Of a DNA stretch of 64,000 bases, positions 9,599-18,170 are shown one piece after another. The notes beneath the pieces are model-generated. The model worked only from the letters and a program-made list of their open reading frames with translations, searched no databases and was not told the DNA's origin. Every line of letters starts with the position of its first letter. Position 1 is the stretch's first letter. The stretch comes from Bacteroidota bacterium (GTDB lineage Bacteria; Bacteroidota; Bacteroidia; B-17B0; Aurantibacillaceae). The translations under genes and the position numbers were made by a program. Location: contig JACCXH010000028.1 of NCBI GenBank assembly GCA_013697245.1, positions 1 through 64,000 on the forward strand, written 5' to 3'.

Positions 9599-10186
9599 TT
9601 ATTTTTTATTAAAAGCTTTATCTAATTTCCAGGTAAGCAAGCCGCTACCTATGCCAATTAGTATGCCCCCTAAAACATCTGTTCCGTAATGCATGCCTAA
9701 ACGCATGCGTGAGTAACCGACAAAACTTGCATAAGCAAAAGAGGGTAATGTTACATACCACTTTTTATAACTCATGCTAAGCGCAGTGGCAGTTGCAAAT
9801 GCGGCTGTTGTGTGCCCACTTGGAAATGAATAGGGGCCTGCGTTATCTCTTTTAATAATGTCGTTTGGATACTCGTTGTAAGGACGAGTTCTGTTAACGG
9901 CGTATTTTAAACCGGAAGCTGCAGCAACAGCAAAGGCAATAGATACAGCACTTTTATATCCGTTGCGCATCATTACTTCATCTTTATTAATATAACCCTG
10001 TGCCCATATGCCAATCACACTTGCCGGCATCATCGGATAAACAGAGAAAGAAACGCCTTTCATGGTTTTATCCCAGCAGGGCATATCGGTTTGGTTAACA
10101 GACTTTAAAATTCTGAGATCAAGGTTTTGCGAAGATACTAACCCTGTAAAAAATAAAAAAAATATAAACGAGATTTTTTTTGCCAT
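9599..10186 (-). CDS. PAP2 superfamily membrane phosphatase
   Basis: This 195-residue phosphatase has a cleavable-looking signal (residues 1-19, ending LVSSQ) and several hydrophobic segments. All three PAP2 motifs are present: K94 to P102 (KYAVNRTRP), PSGH at 122-125, and SRMRLGMHYGTD at 159-170 with the catalytic His and Asp. The active site is probably periplasmic and acts on a lipid phosphate such as undecaprenyl pyrophosphate or phosphatidic acid. It starts eight bases after the nucleoside transporter gene and is likely co-transcribed with it. The substrate cannot be told from sequence. Confidence 0.92.
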   Translation of the reverse strand: MAKKISFIFFLFFTGLVSSQNLDLRILKSVNQTDMPCWDKTMKGVSFSVYPMMPASVIGIWAQGYINKDEVMMRNGYKSAVSIAFAVAAASGLKYAVNRTRPYNEYPNDIIKRDNAGPYSFPSGHTTAAFATATALSMSYKKWYVTLPSFAYASFVGYSRMRLGMHYGTDVLGGILIGIGSGLLTWKLDKAFNKK

Positions 10187-10194
10187 CGCAATTT

Positions 10195-11460
10195 TTATAA
10201 AAGCATTCCCGCAATCGTTGCGGATAAATAACTTGCCAGTGTACCACTAATCAAAGCTCTTATTCCAAGTTTTGCAAGGTCGGCTCTGCGCTCCGGTGCT
10301 AAAGCACCAATGCCGCCAATTTGCATACCCACCGAACTAAAGTTAGCAAATCCGCAAATAGCAAAGCTGGCAATGATCAAACCTTTTTCGCTTAAAGGTT
10401 TTGCTAAATGATGTGTCATCGTATCAAAAGCCACAAATTCATTAATGGTTAGTTTTTGTCCCATTAATGTGGCAACCTGTTGCACGTCATCCATTGGAAC
10501 GCCCATGCACCAGGCTAAAGGATAAAATAATTTCCCAAAAATATAATCAAGCGATAAATGAACCGTGGTTAACTGACCATTTATGTATTCACTCCAGTGA
10601 ATAAAACCTAAACAATAATTTACCAAAGCTATTAATGCAATAAAACCAATTAGCATGGCAATTACGTTAATAGCGATCTTCATTCCATCGCCGGCGCCAT
10701 GAGAAATTGCGTCAATTAAATTAGTGTGTTCTTTTTTTACTTCAAGCTTAACCGTACCTTTTGTAACGGGTTCTTCAGTTTCAGGAAAAATAATTTTTGA
10801 AATAACTATTGCTGCGGGTGCTGCCATTAAACTGGCGGTTAACAAATATTCTGCGCGTGCCCCCATATTAACGTAAACAATTAAAATTCCGCCCGCAATA
10901 CAAGCCATGCTTCCGGCCATAGAAGAAAGTAATTCGCTTTTTGTCATGCTCGGCAAATAAGGGCGGATCATTACCTGGGCTTCTACTTGCCCAACAAAAG
11001 CACTGGCCACATTGCTTAATGCTTCTGCGCCGCTTGCGCGCATTACAAAATTCATTACTCTTGCAATTAAAGCCACAACGCGTTGCATAATACCAATATG
11101 ATATAAGATAGCCACTAATACACACACTAAAATAATAGTAGCGGTTACACTAAACGCAAAAACAAAGGTGTGCGGCGCGCCATATGAAACAGAAGTGCCA
11201 TCATGTTTATCAACCATTACGCCGCCGTAAACAAATGAAGCTCCTTGCACCGCAAACTGTTCTATTTTCCCCATACCTCTTCCCAACCAGGAAAAAAAAC
11301 TGGTGATGAATGGCACTTTAAGAACTAACACTGCAATTACTAATTGCAATGCCAGGCCGCTAAATACTAAACGTAAGTTAATTGCTTTCCTGTTGTTTGA
11401 CAATAGAACGGCAATGCCAAAGATCAAAATAATGCCTATAATTCCTGTAAACCTATCCAT
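10195..11460 (-). CDS. Concentrative nucleoside transporter (NupC/CNT family)
   Basis: This 421-residue inner-membrane symporter imports nucleosides with Na+ or H+. Family blocks include the GQVEAQVMIRPYLPSMTKSEL region with the conserved Q-x-E (about 152-172), GAGDGMKIAINVIAMLI (about 250-266), the NEFVAFD block, and ICGFANFSSVGMQIGG (about 365-380). The length is typical for bacterial CNTs. It is the first gene of a two-gene leftward unit with the PAP2 phosphatase and is divergent from the secreted unknown at 11544. Confidence 0.95.
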   Translation of the reverse strand: MDRFTGIIGIILIFGIAVLLSNNRKAINLRLVFSGLALQLVIAVLVLKVPFITSFFSWLGRGMGKIEQFAVQGASFVYGGVMVDKHDGTSVSYGAPHTFVFAFSVTATIILVCVLVAILYHIGIMQRVVALIARVMNFVMRASGAEALSNVASAFVGQVEAQVMIRPYLPSMTKSELLSSMAGSMACIAGGILIVYVNMGARAEYLLTASLMAAPAAIVISKIIFPETEEPVTKGTVKLEVKKEHTNLIDAISHGAGDGMKIAINVIAMLIGFIALIALVNYCLGFIHWSEYINGQLTTVHLSLDYIFGKLFYPLAWCMGVPMDDVQQVATLMGQKLTINEFVAFDTMTHHLAKPLSEKGLIIASFAICGFANFSSVGMQIGGIGALAPERRADLAKLGIRALISGTLASYLSATIAGMLL

Positions 11461-11531
11461 GTTTAAAATCTAAGCCAAAATACTAAAATATAAATTGTAA
11501 CCAAAGTGAATGTTATTAGTTATTTATATAA

Positions 11532-11539
11532 AAGGAGGT
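11532..11539 (+). promoter_or_regulatory. Strong Shine-Dalgarno (AAGGAGGT)
   Basis: A near-perfect anti-16S match, AAGGAGGT, sits four bases before the ATG at 11544. Bacteroidota genes rarely use Shine-Dalgarno pairing, and most genes in this window show none, so this site is unusual and fixes the start of the following gene. Confidence 0.7.
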
Positions 11540-11543
11540 AAAA

Positions 11544-12395
11544 ATGGTTAACAAAATAATTTTCTGCGTTTTGATAATGAGTCTGCAAATGACCGCTACA
11601 CGCCAAAAAATGTATTTACAAAAGGCACTCGATCTAAAAATAGTAAAGGCACAGGTAAAGAGTTTAGGCGGTTACCAGGGTTATTGTATTAAAATGGACC
11701 TTAAAAATTTAAGTAACGATTCTCTAATTATTGTTGTAGAAGCTGGGCGAAGATTAAATTCGATAGATGAAAAGAACCAGGATATTTTAATTACCCGCGA
11801 AGAAATAATTGCCATGAAAAAAATGGAGAATAAATCTTTTGATGTAAAAGGATATTGTTGCCAGGCATCAAATCACTCGCCAACGCCGGGCGCAAAATAC
11901 GATGTAAATAAATTAGCGGATAGTAGTTTAGTAAGCCTTGCGAAATATTTGAGCGTTTCTAAATTTGATAAGGATATTGAACAGCAGGCTATATGGGCTA
12001 TTAGCGATAAACAATCCACTGCTAATGTTGCTTCGGCAAAAGATTCAACGTTCCTTCCTTTAAAACAATTGGTAGCAAATTTAAAAGGAGAAAAACTGCC
12101 ATGGTATTCTATGATTACTAAAACTGTTCTATATGCAGGCGGCAGCATGCAAACTTTTCCTTTGTATTTACGAGGAAAAATGAATTACTCGAATGATAAA
12201 GAAGATTATGTTTCTTTATATGTATTTAACGAAAAGGGTTTGCCTGTTTGCGAAATTAAAAGTCAATGGTTGTTACCTTGCGCAAATAAAGATTACGAAT
12301 TGAATTTACCAATGAAAGGCTTGGCAAAAGGAAAATATACCATTGAATTAAAAACTCCCGAAAAGCAATTAGCTAAACAGGAGTTTGAAATTTAG
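11544..12395 (+). CDS. Secreted protein of unknown function
   Basis: I do not recognise this 283-residue protein. Residues 1-18 form a short hydrophobic export signal without a lipobox cysteine. The middle contains a CC pair in GYCCQASNHSPTPGAKY (about 106-122), reminiscent of an oxidised or metal-binding loop. The C-terminal 70 residues look like a small beta-sandwich, with a GLAKGKYTIELK strand typical of secreted Bacteroidota proteins. The gene stands alone with a strong Shine-Dalgarno and is divergent from the nucleoside transporter. A periplasmic or surface location is inferred from the signal only. Confidence 0.65.
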   Translation: MVNKIIFCVLIMSLQMTATRQKMYLQKALDLKIVKAQVKSLGGYQGYCIKMDLKNLSNDSLIIVVEAGRRLNSIDEKNQDILITREEIIAMKKMENKSFDVKGYCCQASNHSPTPGAKYDVNKLADSSLVSLAKYLSVSKFDKDIEQQAIWAISDKQSTANVASAKDSTFLPLKQLVANLKGEKLPWYSMITKTVLYAGGSMQTFPLYLRGKMNYSNDKEDYVSLYVFNEKGLPVCEIKSQWLLPCANKDYELNLPMKGLAKGKYTIELKTPEKQLAKQEFEI

Positions 12396-12434
12396 TTGAA
12401 CCAAAGAGAGTCAGAGGGCACAGCGTTTAAAATA

Positions 12435-12466
12435 CCTTAGTGTTTCTTTGTGTCTTGGTGGTTAAG
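12435..12466 (+). repeat. Dispersed 'CCTTAGTG..CTTTGTG..GGTGGTTAA' repeat
   Basis: This is a second copy of the repeat wording seen at 4825-4866, here CCTTAGTGTTTCTTTGTGTC followed by TTGGTGGTTAAG. It lies in the short gap between the convergent secreted-protein gene and glyA. It is non-coding and of unknown function. Confidence 0.5.
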
Positions 12467-12470
12467 CGTA

Positions 12471-13748
12471 TCAGGCTTTAAAAAGTGGATACTTAACCAT
12501 CATGGTATTTACCTTCTTTTTAATTTTTGCCAGTTCTTTTAGATTGTCTTTGTTTTTTAGCACCTCATCAATGAGACCAACAATTTTAATACATTCTTTT
12601 TCTTTTAAGCCGCGTGTTGTAATAGCAGGCGAACCAATACGGATACCGGAAGTAACAAAGGCAGACTTATCATCAAAGGGAACCATGTTTTTATTTACAG
12701 TAATGTTAACTTGTTCCAGTGTAGCCAATGCTTCTTTCCCTGTTAAATTTTTATTTCTAAGATCAATTAAGAACATATGATTATCAGTTCCTTTTGAAAC
12801 AATATTGTAACCAAGATCCATAAAGCCTTTTGCCATGGCTTGCGAATTTTTTACTAATTGAATACAGTAATGCATATAATCATCCGTTAACGCTTCGCCA
12901 TATGCCACAGCTTTTGCAGCAATTACATGTTCTAACGGACCCCCTTGTATGCCAGGAAAAACTGCCATGTCAAGCATAGCACTCATCATTTTTGTTTCTC
13001 CCTTTGGAGTTTTTTCACCGAATGGATTTTCAAAATCTTTTCCCATCATGATCATGCCGCCACGTGGGCCACGCAATGTTTTATGTGTAGTTGTAGTTAC
13101 AATATGGCAATGCGGTAAAGGATCATTTAAAATTCCTTTTGCAATTAAACCACTTGGGTGCGAGATATCAGCTAATAAAATAGCACCAACTGCGTCGGCA
13201 ACTTTTCTTAAGCGTTCATAATCCCAATCGCGCGAATAAGCGCTGGCACCGCAAATGATCATTTTTGGTTTCTCTGCTTTTGCGGTAGCTTCTAATTTAT
13301 CGTAATTAATTAAGCCGGTTTCTTTTTCTACACCATAAAAAGTAGGGCGATATAATTTTCCTGAATAATTTACAGCAGCACCATGTGTTAAGTGTCCGCC
13401 ATGCGAAAGATCTAAACCTAAAATGGTATCGCCGGGCTTTAAGCAGGCCAGCATAACTGCGGCATTAGCCTGTGCACCTGAGTGTGGCTGTACATTAACC
13501 CATGCAGCACCAAATAATTCTTTTGCGCGATCAATGGCTAGTTGCTCAACTTTATCTACTACCTCGCAACCACCGTAATAACGTTTAAAGGGTAAACCTT
13601 CGGCATACTTGTTGGTTAAAACGCTACCCATAGCCTGCATTACCTGATTACTCACATAATTCTCGCTGGCAATTAACTCAATGCCTTCTGTTTGACGATG
13701 TTGTTCTTCTTTAATTAATTTAAAGATGGCGGTATCTTTTTTTATCAT
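12471..13748 (-). CDS. glyA: Serine hydroxymethyltransferase
   Basis: GlyA is a PLP enzyme that interconverts serine and glycine and charges tetrahydrofolate with a one-carbon unit. It has 425 residues. Family blocks are [10 protein letters not shown] (24-33), [15 protein letters not shown] (46-60) and [11 protein letters not shown] with D194 and H197. The PLP lysine K223 is in [14 protein letters not shown]. Its ATG overlaps the stop of the upstream exosortase-associated gene as ATGA. This housekeeping gene is therefore translationally coupled to the sorting module, an unusual neighbourhood for glyA. Confidence 0.97.
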   Translation of the reverse strand: MIKKDTAIFKLIKEEQHRQTEGIELIASENYVSNQVMQAMGSVLTNKYAEGLPFKRYYGGCEVVDKVEQLAIDRAKELFGAAWVNVQPHSGAQANAAVMLACLKPGDTILGLDLSHGGHLTHGAAVNYSGKLYRPTFYGVEKETGLINYDKLEATAKAEKPKMIICGASAYSRDWDYERLRKVADAVGAILLADISHPSGLIAKGILNDPLPHCHIVTTTTHKTLRGPRGGMIMMGKDFENPFGEKTPKGETKMMSAMLDMAVFPGIQGGPLEHVIAAKAVAYGEALTDDYMHYCIQLVKNSQAMAKGFMDLGYNIVSKGTDNHMFLIDLRNKNLTGKEALATLEQVNITVNKNMVPFDDKSAFVTSGIRIGSPAITTRGLKEKECIKIVGLIDEVLKNKDNLKELAKIKKKVNTMMVKYPLFKA

Positions 13749-14215
13749 GATTGTGTAGGTTTTGTATTTAGTTTTTCAGAAGCAATTAATATTAAACAAA
13801 TTATGGGCGATTGGGCAATTCCTAGTAACCAACGGCTAACAGTGTACTCATCATCTTGCAAATGCCCGTTGATAAAATACCCGTAGATCATTGCTACTGC
13901 CGCTAAAGATAATAAAAGGAGATAAGAATAGGTAAGAATTTTTAATAATATTTTTTTTTCAGTAAGATGTTTGAGCGCCATATAATTGGCAAAAAAGAAA
14001 AGAACTATCCACAATAACGATAAAAAGTATTTTGAATAATACAGGGTTTGGTAAGAAAAAGAATTAAAGACCGACATCACGGAAGGGATTGGCAGATCGG
14101 TATGATTATAATATTTTTGGAACATAATGTTGTTTAAGTTCACAAAAAAAAATTCGCGGAAATAACCTATGCATCCAAATAAGAGCAGGAAAAAAAGAAT
14201 TTTTTTGATCTTCAT
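13745..14215 (-). CDS. Small exosortase-associated membrane protein
   Basis: The protein has 156 residues from the ATG at 14215, which overlaps the exosortase stop as ATGA; an upstream ATG at 14263 would overlap it by 52 bases. There are about four membrane segments. The N-terminal [15 protein letters not shown] resembles, as I recall it, the conserved RE-x-(F/L)-F-x-N-I-N stretch of proteins encoded beside exosortases in Bacteroidota (the XrtF-associated family). No catalytic motif is visible. The position between sortase and glyA supports a role with the sortase; the mechanism is unknown. Confidence 0.72.
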   Translation of the reverse strand: MKIKKILFFLLLFGCIGYFREFFFVNLNNIMFQKYYNHTDLPIPSVMSVFNSFSYQTLYYSKYFLSLLWIVLFFFANYMALKHLTEKKILLKILTYSYLLLLSLAAVAMIYGYFINGHLQDDEYTVSRWLLGIAQSPIICLILIASEKLNTKPTQS

Positions 14216-14748
14216 GACGCTTCTGTCTTTTTGCCTGAATATCTGTTTACCCATATTATCCATAAGAGAAAAATAAACGAATAAATCAAAAAAGTAAAAG
14301 TATAGGTATGATTAAAATTTAAGAATTGTGGGTAATAAAAGGCTATTAATACAAGGGCAATAACCCTTAAAATGTTTAATAGGTGTATAGCTAAAATACC
14401 CAAAGGTATGTACCAAAGCTTATCTTTTACGCTGCCGGGGTAAGCAAGAATAAAAACAGAGAATAATGAGAATAATGTAATGGCATTACAATTAGAACCG
14501 ATCCAAACACCATTTGAGCCATCTATTCCAATTACCTGATAATCATGATCTTGTAAAACGGTAAAGGTCGTGTAACCAATGCTTTGCAATAGAAAATTAA
14601 CAGAATGAATAATGGAACCTATAAATTTTTGATCGTAAAAAGTGTATTTTTTTACTACAAACTGGTAAATAAGGTACAATATAAGATACAGAAAACCAGC
14701 AGTAATAATAAATTTGATAAAGGCATTTTGTTTGAATACAGCCCTCAT
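14212..14748 (-). CDS. Exosortase/archaeosortase family transpeptidase
   Basis: This is a 178-residue multi-pass inner-membrane protein with a complete exosortase triad: C87 in GSNCNAIT, R128 in LNILRVIAL and H147 in FNHTYTF. Membrane segments lie near 12-32, 90-105, 112-136 and 150-168. Exosortases cleave a C-terminal sorting signal on secreted proteins and transfer them to a new anchor. I chose the ATG at 14748 over 14796, because the longer form overlaps the upstream gene and adds a polar extension. Small size and the adjacent associated protein resemble the XrtF-like Bacteroidota types. The exact subfamily is not determined. Confidence 0.88.
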   Translation of the reverse strand: MRAVFKQNAFIKFIITAGFLYLILYLIYQFVVKKYTFYDQKFIGSIIHSVNFLLQSIGYTTFTVLQDHDYQVIGIDGSNGVWIGSNCNAITLFSLFSVFILAYPGSVKDKLWYIPLGILAIHLLNILRVIALVLIAFYYPQFLNFNHTYTFTFLIYSFIFLLWIIWVNRYSGKKTEAS

Positions 14749-14761
14749 GAAACAAGAAAAG

Positions 14762-14980
14762 TTAAATGAGCGATTTATTTTTTTTCTTAGCGTCAACTAA
14801 TTTTTTAGTGCCATATGCAGCGCCCGCGGCGATCAAAAACGTTATGCCGCCGTCAATAGGAACGCAGGGTGGAGGCCAGCAACCGGGAGAGCCAGATGGA
14901 GGAGGAGGAGGAGCTGACAATAGAGCCTGACTACTAAGTAGTATAAGAGATAATACGAGGGTTGTCTTTAAAATTTTCAT
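14762..14980 (-). CDS. Small secreted protein with PID-CTERM-like sorting signal
   Basis: This 72-residue protein is almost all signals. Residues 1-22 are a signal peptide. Residues 24-40 are proline-rich with two cysteines (C34, C39). PIDGG lies at 41-45, followed by a hydrophobic stretch, ITFLIAAGAAYG (46-57), and a basic tail with seven lysines (KKLVDAKKKNK). Motif, helix and basic tail form the tripartite C-terminal signal read by exosortases, and PIDGG matches the PID-CTERM type known in Bacteroidota. The gene is 13 bases upstream of the exosortase. The mature part would be only about 20 residues, so it may be a dedicated substrate or helper. Confidence 0.82.
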   Translation of the reverse strand: MKILKTTLVLSLILLSSQALLSAPPPPPSGSPGCWPPPCVPIDGGITFLIAAGAAYGTKKLVDAKKKNKSLI

Positions 14981-15039
14981 TTTCAGAGTATAAATGTATA
15001 AAAAAAAAATAAATCAAACAAGAATATCTTTTAAAACTT

Positions 15040-15047
15040 TATATTTG
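15040..15047 (+). promoter_or_regulatory. Candidate -7 promoter element for the kinase gene
   Basis: TATATTTG matches the Bacteroidota -7 consensus TAnnTTTG fully and lies 16 bases before the GTG start at 15064. I see no TTG at the usual -33 distance. Confidence 0.4.
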
Positions 15048-15063
15048 TTAACTAAAACCAATA

Positions 15064-17442
15064 GTGGCTACTAACCCAACAAATACTAAAAAGCAGGCGA
15101 TTGTTTCCCAAAAAGATCTCAACCTCCTGCTTCGAATAATTAAATCTAATTGGTGGGTTCCCTTAATTATTTTACCCATTTTTTATGTTATTGGTACTTT
15201 TTATGTTTATAGGCTAACCAATATCTACCAAGCTTCAACACAGTTCTTACTAAAGGTTAACGATACTTATTATCAAAATAATGTATTAAACGATGCCAGT
15301 TTTTACTCTTACGGATCTTATGTAGATAATCTAAACGAACAGCGTATCATTCAATCCTATGACCTTTCCAGCCAGGTGGTTGACAAATTATTAAACAGGA
15401 TTCAAGTCTCATATTATATTGTTGGTAAGGTTAGAACAACCGAAGAGTTTAACGCAATTCCTGTAGACGTAAAGATTAACTCTATACATCCTAGTTTTTA
15501 TGAGCAATTGTTCGATCTCAGAATCATTGATTATAATAATTACGAAATAAGTTATGAATTGGATGGTATTAAGCAGGTTAAAAAGGGCACTTTTGATAAA
15601 GAATTAATTGATGTTAACCTGAGTTTAACTGTTAACAGAACTTATATTTTTACGGATAGAAAGGTAGAATCCTTTAAAGAGATCTTTTATCAGTTCAGTA
15701 TTCACAGCAAAGAATATTTAATCTCAAATATCCAAGGAAATTTATCTATCGAAAATCCCGAATACACTAATATTTTAATAGTTGGGTTAAAGGATATTAT
15801 TGCTGAAAGGGCGATATTAATTTTAGATACTTTAAACAGCGTTTATTCTGCAAGTAAATTAAAAACAAAATTTGAACTAAATGAAAGAACGATAACCTAT
15901 ATTGATAGGCAGTTGAACGAGATCACCTTTTCTTTAAAAACCATTGAAGATACCATGCAGAATTATAAAGAAAAAAAATCCATTATAGATCTTGGCTGGG
16001 AGCAAAATAATTTTTTAAATAAAATCAGTATTTATGATGGACAAAAATCGCAATTTCAATTACAAATTGGCGCTTTAAACGATCTTGAGAAGTATATTAT
16101 AGAAGATAAAGACCCCCAGTTTTTACCACCAAGTGTATTTATCTTCGAAAAAACCGGCTTTTTAAACACAGCCGTTACAGATCTTTATGCAAAACAGATA
16201 GAATTAAACAAGATTTACAATGTTGCCAAAGAAGTTAACCCGGTTGTAGCTGAGCTTAAATCTACCATAAAAAAAACAAAACAGGATCTTTTAGTATATG
16301 TAAATAATACGCGCAAGGCCACCAATCAGCAGGTTGAAGGGCTTAATAAAGAAATTTTAGTATACATCAATGAGGCAAAATTAATTCCTGGTAAACAGCG
16401 TGATATTTTGAACATACAGCGCAGGGCAGCTGTGAGTGAACAACTCTACAATTTTTTATTGGAAAAAAGAGCTAATACAAAAATTGCCAGAGCCAGTATT
16501 GTACCCGACATTAAAATTGTTGAGTCGCCCAGAAATATCGGTGTAGTGTCTCCTGATAAACCGTCCATTCAGAAATCTTTTTTGTCCTTTGGTTTATTAC
16601 TTTCTATATTAATAATTGTATCTCGCGCTTTCTTTTATTCAAGAATTAAATCTGTTGAACATTTAAGGGAGTTAACGGAATTACCTTTAATAGGCGTTTT
16701 GCCTTATGTTAAGGAAGAGAATAATGATGGCATAATTGTAGATTACAGTCCTAACTCAGTAATTTCTGAGGCTTTTAGAAATTTAAGGACCAATTTACTC
16801 TATGCCAATATTGGGATCGATTCAAAAACCTATTTGGTGACATCTTTTTTGCCCGGAGAAGGGAAGACATTTACAAGCGCTAACCTTGCTTGTATTTTTG
16901 CAAAAAGCGGTAAAAAAACGGTCTTAATTGAGTTAGACTTGCACAAACCAAGGATCTTTAAACGATTTGGTTTACCTCCTCAAACAAAAGGTATAACAAC
17001 CTGTATATCCGGTATGGATAAATATGAGGATATCATAAGCGAAACACCGATCCCTAATCTTTATTGTATCTATGCCGGACCAGTACCTCCCAACCCATCC
17101 GAATTTGTATTATCTCAAAAACTGAAAGAACTAATAGATAAGGCAAAACAGGATTTTGATTTTGTTATTATTGATACACCACCGGCGGGTTTATTATCCG
17201 ATTCAATTTATCTTGTGCAACAGGTGGATGCGACCATTTTTGTTTTAAATACAAAATCAAGCTCAAAGCGTGTAATTACCTTTATGGAAAACGTGATAGA
17301 AGCAAATGGTCTTAAAAACGTGTTGTTAGTGCTTAATGGTATCTCACGTATGGGCAAACGTTATTATTATCAGGGTTATGGTTACAGTTATGGTTACGGT
17401 TATGGCTACGGTTATGGCAAAGGCTATGGTTTTAAAAAGTAA
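15064..17442 (+). CDS. Wzc/GumC-type polysaccharide co-polymerase with BY-kinase domain
   Basis: This 792-residue inner-membrane protein controls polysaccharide chain length and export. A Wzz-type domain follows the first membrane helix (about 35-55). A long periplasmic coiled-coil region lies at 260-470 and a second helix at about 507-525. The cytoplasmic tyrosine kinase follows, with Walker A PGEGKT at 597-602. The A' motif reads VLIELDLHKP, where Asp-x-Asp-x-Arg is usual; Walker B is FVIIDTPP. The last 27 residues contain 11 tyrosines in a Tyr-Gly run, the autophosphorylation cluster. The start is GTG. It heads the polysaccharide locus, divergent from the exosortase operon. Confidence 0.93.
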   Translation: MATNPTNTKKQAIVSQKDLNLLLRIIKSNWWVPLIILPIFYVIGTFYVYRLTNIYQASTQFLLKVNDTYYQNNVLNDASFYSYGSYVDNLNEQRIIQSYDLSSQVVDKLLNRIQVSYYIVGKVRTTEEFNAIPVDVKINSIHPSFYEQLFDLRIIDYNNYEISYELDGIKQVKKGTFDKELIDVNLSLTVNRTYIFTDRKVESFKEIFYQFSIHSKEYLISNIQGNLSIENPEYTNILIVGLKDIIAERAILILDTLNSVYSASKLKTKFELNERTITYIDRQLNEITFSLKTIEDTMQNYKEKKSIIDLGWEQNNFLNKISIYDGQKSQFQLQIGALNDLEKYIIEDKDPQFLPPSVFIFEKTGFLNTAVTDLYAKQIELNKIYNVAKEVNPVVAELKSTIKKTKQDLLVYVNNTRKATNQQVEGLNKEILVYINEAKLIPGKQRDILNIQRRAAVSEQLYNFLLEKRANTKIARASIVPDIKIVESPRNIGVVSPDKPSIQKSFLSFGLLLSILIIVSRAFFYSRIKSVEHLRELTELPLIGVLPYVKEENNDGIIVDYSPNSVISEAFRNLRTNLLYANIGIDSKTYLVTSFLPGEGKTFTSANLACIFAKSGKKTVLIELDLHKPRIFKRFGLPPQTKGITTCISGMDKYEDIISETPIPNLYCIYAGPVPPNPSEFVLSQKLKELIDKAKQDFDFVIIDTPPAGLLSDSIYLVQQVDATIFVLNTKSSSKRVITFMENVIEANGLKNVLLVLNGISRMGKRYYYQGYGYSYGYGYGYGYGKGYGFKK

Positions 17443-17506
17443 TTTTATTAACATTCTTTTTTTGGCAAGTTAAAGGCCTAATTTTAACATAATTAGCTAT
17501 CGCTTA

Positions 17507-17568
17507 TTGCTATTTTAATAGATTTTTCTCATCTTTGTTTTATACTTATTGAGTAGTTTTAGTACTCA
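17507..17568 (+). promoter_or_regulatory. Candidate promoter and leader hairpin
   Basis: TTG (17507-17509) and CATCTTTG (17530-17537) are 20 bases apart, close to the Bacteroidota TTG-N19-TAnnTTTG layout with one mismatch. Downstream, TGAGTA (17550-17555) and TACTCA (17563-17568) form a perfect six-base-pair hairpin with a seven-base loop, ending three bases before the ATG at 17572. Transcription would start just before the hairpin, so it may control translation or bind the encoded regulator. Confidence 0.45.
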
Positions 17569-17571
17569 TTT

Positions 17572-18108
17572 ATGATCGAAACATTAATATCTTCAAAAAC
17601 AAGGATCAAAATTTTGCTCAAGTTTTTCTTGAATAGCAAAAACACAGCTTATTTAAGAAGCCTTGAGGAAGAATTTGGTGAATCGACAAATGCCATTCGA
17701 CTTGAATTGAACAAATTCGAAAAATCCGGCTTCTTAAAGTCCTTTGCCGAAGGCAATAAAAAAGTTTTTACCGTTAACACACAGCACCCATTATTTTCAG
17801 ACCTGAACAAGATCATTTTAAAAATGGTTGGTCTTGAATATGTGATTGATTATATTTTACAACGCATTGGTGATTTAGAAAAAGTTTACCTGGTTGGTAA
17901 TCTTTCAAAAGGTCAGTCAACCAATATTATCGACCTGGTTTTGGTTGGTAACCACTTAAATAAAACTTTTTTGATTGAACAGATCGAAAAAGCCGAAAAA
18001 AAGATTGATAAAAAAATACGGTATATACATTTTACAGCAGAAGAATTTGACTTGAATAAAATTAAGGAACCGGGTATGCACCCTCTTCTTTTATGGAGTA
18101 AAGAGTAA
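17572..18108 (+). CDS. Winged-helix protein with degenerate nucleotidyltransferase-like domain
   Basis: This 178-residue protein has an N-terminal ArsR-like winged helix (residues 1-65). Its recognition-helix region is EFGESTNAIRLELNKFEKSGFL. The C-terminal half, from about residue 95, resembles the minimal nucleotidyltransferase fold (YLVGNLSKGQSTNIIDLVLVG). The canonical GS and D-x-D residues are only partly kept, so catalysis is doubtful. Proteins of this make-up often stand just upstream of antiterminators in Bacteroidota polysaccharide loci. A regulatory role for the locus is inferred; the ligand is unknown. Confidence 0.7.
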   Translation: MIETLISSKTRIKILLKFFLNSKNTAYLRSLEEEFGESTNAIRLELNKFEKSGFLKSFAEGNKKVFTVNTQHPLFSDLNKIILKMVGLEYVIDYILQRIGDLEKVYLVGNLSKGQSTNIIDLVLVGNHLNKTFLIEQIEKAEKKIDKKIRYIHFTAEEFDLNKIKEPGMHPLLLWSKE

Positions 18109-18156
18109 TACTGATTGCTTAATGTATTACAATAAAAATTAAAACTTAGTGTGACT

Positions 18157-18163
18157 GAGGAGG
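18157..18163 (+). promoter_or_regulatory. Shine-Dalgarno (GAGGAGG) before a GTG start
   Basis: GAGGAGG lies seven bases before the GTG at 18171 and supports that start for the antiterminator. It is one of only two strong Shine-Dalgarno sites I found in the window. Confidence 0.6.
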
Positions 18164-18170
18164 CGAAGCC

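Noticed and set aside
12502-13221. Open frames antisense to glyA
   Set aside because: They are mirror frames of a highly conserved gene with no start context or recognisable protein features.
14212-14796. Longer exosortase start at 14796 and longer associated-protein start at 14263
   Set aside because: Both longer forms overlap the upstream gene; the shorter starts give clean spacing or ATGA coupling and normal family lengths.
17443-17500. GTTAAA/TTTAAC inverted repeat after the Wzc-type gene as a terminator
   Set aside because: The stem is all A-T apart from one pair and is not followed by a T run.
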